NCBI GenBank assembly: GCA_030592825.1
Contig: JAUVIG010000033.1
Location: forward strand, 1-17,096
Direction of reading: 5' to 3'
Source of the DNA: Chlorobiota bacterium
Lineage (GTDB): Bacteria; Bacteroidota; Bacteroidia; Bacteroidales; JAADGE01
Length of the DNA stretch: 17,096 bases
The translations under genes were made by a program, and so were the position numbers. This document shows positions 7,154-14,850 of this stretch, in pieces (position 1 is the first letter of the stretch; each line of letters starts with the position of its first letter). Under the pieces are notes generated by a model. The model saw only the letters and a program-made list of their open reading frames with translations, was not told the DNA's origin and ran no database searches.

Positions 7154-9346
7154 TTAATCACCTAATTCCAATTGATTTTTAACGAGTTCGTAATAGGCTC
7201 CTTTCTTTTTTGTGAGTTCTTCGTGTGTTCCTTCTTCAATTAATTTTCCTTTTTCCAAAACAACAATTTTATCTGCATTTTTTACTGTGCTTAAACGATG
7301 TGCTACTACTATTGCTGTTTTTCCTTTAAAAAATTTGTCCAAATTATCCATTATTATTTTTTCATTATTTGCATCAAGTGCATTTGTTGCTTCATCGAAA
7401 AAGATAAATTCCGGGTTTTTATATACCGCTCTTGCTATCAGTATTCTTTGTTTTTGTCCTTGGCTTAATCCTACGCCTTGCTGGCCGATTTTTGTATTGT
7501 ATGATAAGGGTAAACTCTCGATAAATTCGCGGATATTTGCCACGTTTACGGCATGCAAGAGTTTTTCTTTATTTACGGTTTCATCACTTACGGCAATATT
7601 TTTTGCAATGCTGTCTGAAAATATAAAACCTTCCTGCATTACGGTTCCGCATTTGTCTCTCCAAGCCCTGATACTGAAATTTTCAAGACGAATTTCTCCT
7701 GTTCTAATTTCGCCTTTGTCGGGAGGATAGAAACCCAGAAGAAGTTTAATCAATGTTGTTTTTCCGCTTCCGCTTGTTCCTACAATTGCTGTGATTTTTT
7801 TATCGGGAACTGTTAAATTAATGTCTTTAAGAACAAAATCATCAGGACTTCCTGAATAACTGAAAGATAAGTTATTAATATTGATTTCTCTTTTTTCGGG
7901 AAGTTCAGTTATTTTTGCTTCATCGGGTTTTTCTTCGTCATCTTTCAAGTGAATTTCACCAAGCCTCTCCAAACTTATTTTTGCATCTTGTGCTGAACGC
8001 ATAAAGCTTATCATTTGCTCCACAGGGCTGTTTAATTGTCCGATTATGTATTGAACGGCGAGCATCATACCGAGTGTCATTTCGCCGTGAATAACTGATG
8101 TTGCTGCAATAAATGATATGAAGATGTTTTTAGTTTCATTAAGAAAAACTGAACCGGCTTGTTGATATTGGTTTAATGCAAGGCTTTTTACATTTACTTT
8201 AAAGAGGCGAGCTTGAATGCGTTCCCAATCCCAACGTTTTTGACGTTCGCTGTTGTGAAGTTTTATTTCTTGCATTCCGGTAATAAGCTGGATTACATTG
8301 CTTTGATTATCAGATAATTGGCTGAAACGTTTATAATCCAATTCACGTCGTTTTTTCATAAAGAACCATATCCATAAGCCGTAAAGAAAACTTCCGACAA
8401 GGAAAATAACGAAAATTTTCGAACTGTAAAACAACAGAACAATACCGAAAATAATCAAATTTACGAATGCAAATATTATGTTCAAACTTGTGCTTGTAAG
8501 GAAACTTTCAATTCTTGAATGGTCATTTATACGTTGAAGAATATCACCTGTCATCTTTTTATCGAAAAAACTAATCGGCAACTTCATAAGTTTGATAAGG
8601 AAATCGCTGATAAGTGAGATATTTATACGAGTACTGATATGCAACAGTATCCATCCTCTGATAAAATCAACGGCTGTTCTGCCGATATAAAGTGTAAGTT
8701 GTGCGATAAGAACAAGGTAAATAAATCCTATGTTTTGATTAGAAATACCGAAATCAACTACCGCTTGTGTTAAGAAAGGAAAAATTAATTGTAATAAACT
8801 TCCTGTGAGTAAGCCGAGAAAAAGTTGAGTTATAAGTTTTTTGTGAGGTTTTATGTATTGAAATAAAAATTTAAAACTTGTTTTATCAAGCTTATCATCT
8901 TCTGTTTCGTAAAAGTCGGGTGCAGGCTCAAGTAATAATGCAATTCCTTTTTCTTCACCGCCTTTTTTTGTGCTTAGCCATTTGTTGAGAAATTCTTTTT
9001 TTGTATATTTTAATAATCCTTCGGCAGGGTCGGAAATATATATTACCTCACCCTTTTTTGAGATTTTATAAACTACAACAAAATGGTTTTGTCCCCAATG
9101 AACAATGCAGGGTAGGTTTGCTTCTTCAGTGAGCTGTTCAAAGGTGATACTGACACCTATTGTACGCATACCTATTGCTTCGGCAGCATCGGAAATGCCC
9201 AATAAAGATACACCTTCACGAGTAATGCGGCTTTTTTCACGCAGGTTTTGGAGGCTGTAGTTTTTCCCGTAGTGCTTTGCAATGATTCGCAGACATGAGG
9301 GTCCGCAGTCCATGGCATCTAATTGTGTATAGTGGGGGAATTTCAA
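7154..9346 (-). CDS. ABC exporter with N-terminal C39 leader peptidase
   Basis: This is a peptidase-containing ATP-binding transporter (PCAT), which removes a double-glycine leader from a peptide and exports the core across the inner membrane. In its 730 residues the C39 domain (about 1-135) has all catalytic residues: the oxyanion Gln8, Cys14 in MDCGPSC, His88 and Asp106 in SDPAEG. The membrane domain spans about 160-450. The ATPase domain has Walker A GTSGSGKTT (523-531), the Q-loop Gln571, the signature LSQGQ (627-631), Walker B FIFFDE (647-652) and the H-loop His683. The start codon is TTG at 9346-9344. No ATG lies upstream in frame before a stop, and the next ATG (codon 12) would remove Gln8. 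The neighbours indicate export of a modified peptide. The family is certain; the exact substrate is inferred. Confidence 0.95.
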   Translation of the reverse strand: MKFPHYTQLDAMDCGPSCLRIIAKHYGKNYSLQNLREKSRITREGVSLLGISDAAEAIGMRTIGVSITFEQLTEEANLPCIVHWGQNHFVVVYKISKKGEVIYISDPAEGLLKYTKKEFLNKWLSTKKGGEEKGIALLLEPAPDFYETEDDKLDKTSFKFLFQYIKPHKKLITQLFLGLLTGSLLQLIFPFLTQAVVDFGISNQNIGFIYLVLIAQLTLYIGRTAVDFIRGWILLHISTRINISLISDFLIKLMKLPISFFDKKMTGDILQRINDHSRIESFLTSTSLNIIFAFVNLIIFGIVLLFYSSKIFVIFLVGSFLYGLWIWFFMKKRRELDYKRFSQLSDNQSNVIQLITGMQEIKLHNSERQKRWDWERIQARLFKVNVKSLALNQYQQAGSVFLNETKNIFISFIAATSVIHGEMTLGMMLAVQYIIGQLNSPVEQMISFMRSAQDAKISLERLGEIHLKDDEEKPDEAKITELPEKREININNLSFSYSGSPDDFVLKDINLTVPDKKITAIVGTSGSGKTTLIKLLLGFYPPDKGEIRTGEIRLENFSIRAWRDKCGTVMQEGFIFSDSIAKNIAVSDETVNKEKLLHAVNVANIREFIESLPLSYNTKIGQQGVGLSQGQKQRILIARAVYKNPEFIFFDEATNALDANNEKIIMDNLDKFFKGKTAIVVAHRLSTVKNADKIVVLEKGKLIEEGTHEELTKKKGAYYELVKNQLELGD

Positions 9347-9587
9347 TTGATTATTTTATTGATTATTTATAATTGATTTTAATTAAAGGGGTGAATATAG
9401 GGGTTTTTGATGAAATATGAAAGGATTTAGTTCTTTAGTGTTATAATAGATTTTTCCGACATAATTGTAATATTTTCAGATATATCATACAGGGTTTAAC
9501 GTTTTTAGTTGTTTATAATCTTTTTCATATATCATGGTTTTGTAATAAAATGAAATAACATAAGGTTTATTAATTTTTCAAATAAAA
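9347..9587. other. Intergenic leader of the ABC exporter; no gene found
   Basis: The 241 bases between the LanC-like gene and the exporter gene hold only ORFs of fewer than 20 codons on either strand, and none has a GG leader. Two AGGGGT hexamers (9387-9392 and 9399-9404), spaced by one helical turn and a little more (12 bases), stand out in an otherwise AT-only stretch about 41-60 bases before the exporter start. I could not find a good -7 promoter box here, although a separate promoter for the exporter would be expected. A small palindrome (9581-9597) overlaps the LanC-like stop codon. Confidence 0.4.
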
Positions 9588-11486
9588 TCATTTTATTATT
9601 CCTTTATAAATAAGCCCCCTAACATACTCAGTAAAAAGATTTTTTAAATATGATTCGCTTAGATCGTCAGTATCAATAGAATTAATGAATTCATATTGAG
9701 CCTTTCTTATAGATTTAGGGGTTTTAAAAATGTTAATTATCAATTGAATAATTTCTGAAATAATTAGTTGTTCTACTTGATATGGATCACAGGGTGTAAG
9801 AAGCATAACAAATTCATTATCGTCTGATTCTCTTTCATTATTTGAAACCCAATTACTTTTTGTTTTTATGACTTTCACTCTTTTATTTAGGCTTAATTCA
9901 GTTTCTAAAAAGTCATTATCAAGTAAATTTAGTATTTCTTCTGATTTAATGAATTGGTTATAGTTTTTAATAAAATCTAATGAAGAATTATTTATGTTAA
10001 ATTTCATATTTAAAATACTTTCTTCTAAAAACACAAGTTCTTCAATTTCTATATTTTGAATATTTTTTTGAATAAATTTTATAAAACTATTAAGCCCAAA
10101 TTTATTAGTGTTTAAATAATTATTTAGTATGTTAGGATATAAATTATTTATTGTAGAATATAATCTATTAGAATTAGCACTTAAAATGGTTCTCTTTAAT
10201 TCAGATACGTCTATTAATAATTGCTTTTTATTATCATAAGGTTTAATTGTTACATCACTTTTTTTGCTTTTTTCTATTAATTTATATAATTCAATAAAGA
10301 CAAAACCAATTCCTTCAATACCACTAAACAAATCAAAATGATTACTATTTATTTTTTTATCTGAAAATAAATATTTTCCATGTAAATTCTTGTAATCTAT
10401 CATATTCTTTACTTCGTGCTTTGCCAGATACAATAAAGAATCATCATTTAAAATTTCATAAGCTTTCATATAAAAGTAAACATGACCGGATTTACCATAT
10501 GCAAAAGAAAAATCTTTACAAGTTGTGTTATCCTTTAACTTTTTTATAATTTTATTAATATCTTCAAAAATTTCTTCACTCTTAAAGTTATCATATAATA
10601 TTAATTTTGAAATTCCTATACCCGTTGAACCAAAATAAAATGATGTGTCATCTTCAGAAGAAAAAAAATAATCAAAGTCTTTTTCTGAAAATTTATTAGT
10701 CAGAAAAATAAAATCATCATAATTAGATAAGATTTTTTTATAATTCTTCCAATTTAAATTTTCGTCATCCCAAAAATTACTCTCATATTTCAATATATCT
10801 GTAACTAATTCCTTTAAAAAGGAATTATCAAATGTTTTTGAAATAGTTGATAAAACAAAAATAATTCCTGAAACACCATTTATAAAATTAATAGGTTGTT
10901 TAATATTAAAATCATCTTCTTTCCAATACAATCCCTGATTATCAATAATAATATTTGATAAAATAGATTTTAAAACAAATTTTAAAACTCTTAAATTTTT
11001 TTCTTCCTTAAATATTTGATATAGGTCAAATAATACAAACAATAAACCGGCTTTTCCGGTTGAAAAACTACTATTAACATACTTGGAATTTATAAAGCTT
11101 TGAATATTGTTTGATTCAATAACTGTATCAATAGTTGAATATATATTGTTATCTTTTTTTAATTTATAAATTTGAATTAAAACGTATATTAATCCTGCTT
11201 TTCCATTAAATAATGAAAAGTTATTATTTTCTGTTTGTAAAGAAAAAATGATTTTTAATTTTATTTCTTCAATTAATTCAAGGATTTTAGGTTTTTTTGT
11301 AATTTTATAATATTCAATTAAGAATAGAATAGAATCAAAATTACCTGATATTAAATCTATTGAGTTATTGCATCTAATATATTTTTGATTAATTTCCTGT
11401 TCATCTTTGTTTAACAAACTATTTTTTAATCCGGAAATAATATTATTTGAGATGTTATTAATTTCTTTGATTAATATTTCATCCAT
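9588..11486 (-). CDS. LanC-like toroid protein lacking zinc ligands, with extra C-terminal domain
   Basis: The N-terminal 410 residues show the repeated helix-start motif of lanthionine synthetase C proteins: FNGKAGLIYVL (93), FSTGKAGLLFVL (141), FINGVSGIIFVL (201), FYFGSTGIGIS (283), FAYGKSGHVYF (328) and LFSGIEGIGFVF (386), with a weaker first copy near 47. LanC enzymes bind zinc through the Cys of WCYGxPG and the Cys-His of CHG. The matching positions here read Tyr284, Ala329 and Tyr330, and the catalytic His of the fourth repeat is Asn203, so a normal cyclase reaction is unlikely. Residues about 420-632 are an added region. Its end (about 534-632) has a strand-rich part and then helices ending in GLIYKGII, vaguely like a PqqD-type peptide-binding winged helix. 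The gene is 10 bases downstream of the glycosyltransferase gene. A scaffold or peptide-binding role is inferred. Confidence 0.72.
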   Translation of the reverse strand: MDEILIKEINNISNNIISGLKNSLLNKDEQEINQKYIRCNNSIDLISGNFDSILFLIEYYKITKKPKILELIEEIKLKIIFSLQTENNNFSLFNGKAGLIYVLIQIYKLKKDNNIYSTIDTVIESNNIQSFINSKYVNSSFSTGKAGLLFVLFDLYQIFKEEKNLRVLKFVLKSILSNIIIDNQGLYWKEDDFNIKQPINFINGVSGIIFVLSTISKTFDNSFLKELVTDILKYESNFWDDENLNWKNYKKILSNYDDFIFLTNKFSEKDFDYFFSSEDDTSFYFGSTGIGISKLILYDNFKSEEIFEDINKIIKKLKDNTTCKDFSFAYGKSGHVYFYMKAYEILNDDSLLYLAKHEVKNMIDYKNLHGKYLFSDKKINSNHFDLFSGIEGIGFVFIELYKLIEKSKKSDVTIKPYDNKKQLLIDVSELKRTILSANSNRLYSTINNLYPNILNNYLNTNKFGLNSFIKFIQKNIQNIEIEELVFLEESILNMKFNINNSSLDFIKNYNQFIKSEEILNLLDNDFLETELSLNKRVKVIKTKSNWVSNNERESDDNEFVMLLTPCDPYQVEQLIISEIIQLIINIFKTPKSIRKAQYEFINSIDTDDLSESYLKNLFTEYVRGLIYKGIIK

Positions 11487-11496
11487 ATTTGATAAT

Positions 11497-12384
11497 CTAT
11501 ATTTGATTTTTCTTTAAAAGTTCTATAATTTTAAAATAATATTCAGGATAGCTTATCAAAAGTCTTCTTTCGAGTTTTTGACCTATTTCCTTATTTTTTT
11601 TATAATCTCCTACAACATGAATATATTTAGTATATTTCTTCACATCATTGAATTCTGCCAGACCTTCAAATTTTTCGTTAACATTCTTTTTAAAGAATAT
11701 CAGTTTTTTTTTCTCTTGTTTTACTATGTTATAGAATAACAGTTGTTCAAATACAGTATTGAAGATACCAATATTAATTTGGTTTAATTTGTTAATATTT
11801 TTATCAATAAATTTAAAAGCCTCTTTTGTATATTCTCTAATAAATTCAGTATCATTACCCCCAAATATACCTGCATTAATTGAGTGAAAATCCGTCTCAT
11901 TTTTCAGTTTTTTTATACACGAAGGTATATATGAAAACTCTGAAAATATTTCATTAAGAGATTTTTTGTAGTAGGGAAAATTTATTTCCTTGTTTTGTAC
12001 AACTAAATCTGCATTTTCAATTTCTTCATCAAATTTTTCCCAAATAAAAGCATCTCCGTCAACATGCAGGAATGGCTCTTTTTGCTTGCTGTATGTATAT
12101 ATTTTGCCGATTGCCCACAAATCAAAATCGTAATTATTTAGAGTATCTAATACAATATGAACTTTAGTATAGGGCAAATCTAATTGATCAATTAATATTT
12201 CTTTACCGTATTCATCGGTATATAATTCCACTTCGTCATAAAATGTTTTAAATTGTAAACAGCTAAGAGTCCAGCTCATATAATTGTATTTTTTTTCGGA
12301 CCAACCTCCCATGAATCTATCAAAATCATTTATTTGTTGCTCTTTAAAAAGTGGTTTTGTCCAAAGACTATGGATTATTTTCAT
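11497..12384 (-). CDS. Putative GT-A-fold glycosyltransferase (DUF6734-like)
   Basis: This 295-residue soluble protein has no signal peptide or membrane segment. It starts MKIIHSLWTKPL, and its central HVDGDAFIW (107-115) carries a DxD motif (Asp109-Gly-Asp111) preceded by a hydrophobic strand. That is the metal and nucleotide-sugar site pattern of GT-A glycosyltransferases related to GT8/GT32. A second conserved-looking patch, INAGIFGGND, lies about 60-70 residues later and matches the NAGV/NAGxFG acceptor-loop pattern of GT8-like enzymes. From memory it most resembles Bacteroidota proteins grouped as DUF6734; this was not checked. It sits between the outer-membrane barrel gene (54-base gap) and the LanC-like gene (10-base gap) in the peptide-maturation operon, which suggests that it glycosylates the peptide. 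The acceptor and sugar cannot be read from sequence. Confidence 0.62.
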   Translation of the reverse strand: MKIIHSLWTKPLFKEQQINDFDRFMGGWSEKKYNYMSWTLSCLQFKTFYDEVELYTDEYGKEILIDQLDLPYTKVHIVLDTLNNYDFDLWAIGKIYTYSKQKEPFLHVDGDAFIWEKFDEEIENADLVVQNKEINFPYYKKSLNEIFSEFSYIPSCIKKLKNETDFHSINAGIFGGNDTEFIREYTKEAFKFIDKNINKLNQINIGIFNTVFEQLLFYNIVKQEKKKLIFFKKNVNEKFEGLAEFNDVKKYTKYIHVVGDYKKNKEIGQKLERRLLISYPEYYFKIIELLKKNQI

Positions 12385-12438
12385 TATTTATACAGATATG
12401 ATTACAAAAAAGAATTGTGCAGAGATTTTTTATTAAAT

Positions 12439-14844
12439 TTATCTTGCAAGTTTATTTATTTTAGCTTGTCTGTCATATTTTGAGTTGCCTATTCTGAAAA
12501 TGGCTATAAATTGCATTCGTTGAAATACATAATCTCTTTCGGAATAATGATAAAAATCATCAAGATAATATTCTGAAATTTTATTTTGTGTTCCGAAAAT
12601 ATCTTTTGCTCTGATATCAAAACTAAAACGCTTATTAAATAAATCAAACTTTACAGATGCGTTTGTATAAAAATTACTTTTGACGTTTCTGAAGATGTCT
12701 GCATTATCTGATACATAATACGGAGAAATTTTTACAAAAAATCTGTTAAAAAAGTTATAAGATATATTCAACTTTGCATTATAAACAAAACTTTTATTTG
12801 TTAAAGGTAAGTTATTATAAGTCCCGGTTAAATTTTGATAATATGTATTTGTATATAAACGCAGTTTCAGGTTTTTTACAGGAGATGATGAAAGACTAAT
12901 TTCGGTGCCGGTAAATTTACTGTCGGCACAATTTGCATAAGTTTGTAAAACAACTGTTTGCTTAAAATAATCATCATAAACAGGTTCAGAAACTTGTATA
13001 ATATCATTCTTCGTGTTTCGTTGATAAAGTGATGTTGTAACATTAATTTTATCAAAACGCTTAAAATAAGAAAATTCATAAGAATTTGTTCCTGCAAAAT
13101 CTAAATTAGGATTACCCGATTCTGTATAATCATTATTTGTTCTGTTGATATACGGATTAAGATGATAAACAGGTGTATTTACTCTGCGACTGTAACTTAA
13201 TGAAAAATTATGTTTTGATTTTGTTATATATGAAAGATGTAAGGAAGGATATAAATTAGAATATGCTTTATTCAATTTGTAATTGGGAATTGTTTGATTC
13301 AAATTATAAACTTGTTGCTCATACCTTAAACCGAGTTTATATTTTATTGATAAAAGTTCACCTGATAAAGTAGAATATGCTTGATAATTCGGAATTTTTA
13401 ATATATAATCGTTACTTAAGTTAATATCATTACTCCGGATATTATTTAAATTCGATGAAGTATCAACAAGGTTTTTGTATGATACTTTATCCGTGAGATA
13501 AAAATCAAATCCGGCAGAAAATAAATATTTTTCTTTAAATGGATATTTATAATTTGCAAGGATTTTTGTAAGAAAATAATCATCAGTGGGTGTTGATTGC
13601 TGATAAAAATCAGTACCGGTTAATTTATTATTTTCATGTTTATTTAAGTTTAATTTATCTGAACTTTTATATGTATTAAATTCAAAATCAATATTATGCC
13701 CTTTTTTATTAAAATTATGATTAAGATTTGAGGTGAAATAAACATAATGCCCCTTTCTCTTTTCAATACTGTTTGATTCCATTAAATAAGCATTATCATA
13801 CCTTCTTATTATTTTGTTCTCAAAAGAGTCTGTAAAAGAATAATTGAAATATTCCAAAGTCAAACCAATATCTGTTTTGTCATTTAAATGGTATGTAAAT
13901 TCACTATAAACTTTTCCGCCTCTATTAAAATAGTAATTATTTTTTTTATATTCGGTATAAAAGGTTGTGTCTTGATTTATTAAAGAAAAACTTTTATCAT
14001 AATATGTCAATTTTCGTTGAGACTTAGAACCGATTGCATAAATATTAAAATCAATTTTTTTTTTTGTAATATATACAGTTGCCCAAAGACCGAAAGTATT
14101 GTTCGTATTTAAAACTGTACCAATAGCAAACAAACTATTTTTATAGCTTTTCTTTTTTAATACAATATTAACAATACTGTTTGTATTAGTTGCTGTGTAT
14201 CTTGCCGAAGGATTTGTAATTACTTCTATTTTTTCTATTCGTGATGCGGGCAGTAATTTTAAATAAGTTTTTAGATTTTCTTCTTCTTTTCTTGACGGTT
14301 TTCCGTTTATCCAAACTTTTGCAGGTTTGCCTCTTATAATAACATTTCCTTCAATATCTATATAAACTCCCGGAGCGTTTTCCAAAGCATCTTCGGCAAA
14401 AGCATTTTGTATGCTTTCATCATTTGCTGTAAGGTATATTCGTTTATCGGTTTCAAGGCTGTATATTTCTTTATCTGCTGAAATTATAACTTCATCTAAT
14501 TCTGTATCCGGTTTATTTAGAAATACATCTAAAGTAATATCTTTATCCAAAGAAATTTTTCTATATAAAGGCCTATAAGATAAGTTTATAACACGTAATA
14601 AATATTCACCTTTTTCAATATCATTAATTAGAAATTTACCTGCTTTATCTGAAATCCCTGATTTTATATAGCTGCTGTCTTTTGCTGAAAGAAGTGTTAA
14701 GTTTACATAGGTGAGTGATTTGTTTTCAAGGGTGTCTGTTATTTTGCCGGATATTGAATAATAATTAATTATAGTATCATTTTGAGAAAATAATTGAAAC
14801 GAAAATATAAATTGGAATAACAGAATACAAATTAATTTTTTCAT
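12439..14844 (-). CDS. TonB-dependent-receptor-like outer-membrane beta-barrel protein
   Basis: This is an 801-residue outer-membrane protein. A signal peptide (about 1-20) is followed by a carboxypeptidase-regulatory-like beta-sandwich (about 28-110, SGKITDTLENKSL to ITLDVFL). A plug domain (about 115-232) contains VIIRGKPAKVWINGKPS, PASRIEKIEVITNPSARY and SIVNIVLKK, all typical of TonB-dependent receptors. The rest is aromatic-rich amphipathic beta strands, as in the Bacteroidota 'outer membrane beta-barrel family' (PF14905-like). There is no SusD partner nearby, so a polysaccharide-uptake role is unlikely. It starts 6 bases after the pseudo-radical-SAM stop, so it belongs to the same transcript. 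It may serve the peptide's passage across the outer membrane, re-uptake or self-recognition. The family call is strong; the role is inferred. Confidence 0.85.
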   Translation of the reverse strand: MKKLICILLFQFIFSFQLFSQNDTIINYYSISGKITDTLENKSLTYVNLTLLSAKDSSYIKSGISDKAGKFLINDIEKGEYLLRVINLSYRPLYRKISLDKDITLDVFLNKPDTELDEVIISADKEIYSLETDKRIYLTANDESIQNAFAEDALENAPGVYIDIEGNVIIRGKPAKVWINGKPSRKEEENLKTYLKLLPASRIEKIEVITNPSARYTATNTNSIVNIVLKKKSYKNSLFAIGTVLNTNNTFGLWATVYITKKKIDFNIYAIGSKSQRKLTYYDKSFSLINQDTTFYTEYKKNNYYFNRGGKVYSEFTYHLNDKTDIGLTLEYFNYSFTDSFENKIIRRYDNAYLMESNSIEKRKGHYVYFTSNLNHNFNKKGHNIDFEFNTYKSSDKLNLNKHENNKLTGTDFYQQSTPTDDYFLTKILANYKYPFKEKYLFSAGFDFYLTDKVSYKNLVDTSSNLNNIRSNDINLSNDYILKIPNYQAYSTLSGELLSIKYKLGLRYEQQVYNLNQTIPNYKLNKAYSNLYPSLHLSYITKSKHNFSLSYSRRVNTPVYHLNPYINRTNNDYTESGNPNLDFAGTNSYEFSYFKRFDKINVTTSLYQRNTKNDIIQVSEPVYDDYFKQTVVLQTYANCADSKFTGTEISLSSSPVKNLKLRLYTNTYYQNLTGTYNNLPLTNKSFVYNAKLNISYNFFNRFFVKISPYYVSDNADIFRNVKSNFYTNASVKFDLFNKRFSFDIRAKDIFGTQNKISEYYLDDFYHYSERDYVFQRMQFIAIFRIGNSKYDRQAKINKLAR

Positions 14845-14850
14845 TGAGAT

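Noticed and set aside
7038..7157. 39-codon plus-strand ORF in the gap between the hlyD-like and ABC genes
   Set aside because: It is built from the T-rich tract and the REP-like palindromes and overlaps the exporter stop. It has no leader-type motif, so it is not a convincing precursor peptide.
7212..7730. Plus-strand ORF of 172 codons
   Set aside because: It is exactly antisense to the ATPase domain of the C39 exporter, whose Walker and signature motifs are intact. The ORF is a shadow of that coding frame.
9489..9536. Short minus-strand ORF (MIYEKDYKQLKTLNPV) upstream of the exporter, considered as a precursor or leader peptide
   Set aside because: It has only 16 codons, no GG site and no core residues to modify. 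It is expected by chance in AT-rich DNA.
10807..10826. Inverted repeat AATTCCTTT/AAAGGAATT with a 2-base spacer
   Set aside because: It lies inside the LanC-like coding region, is A/T-rich, and its loop is too small for a stable hairpin. It is likely chance.
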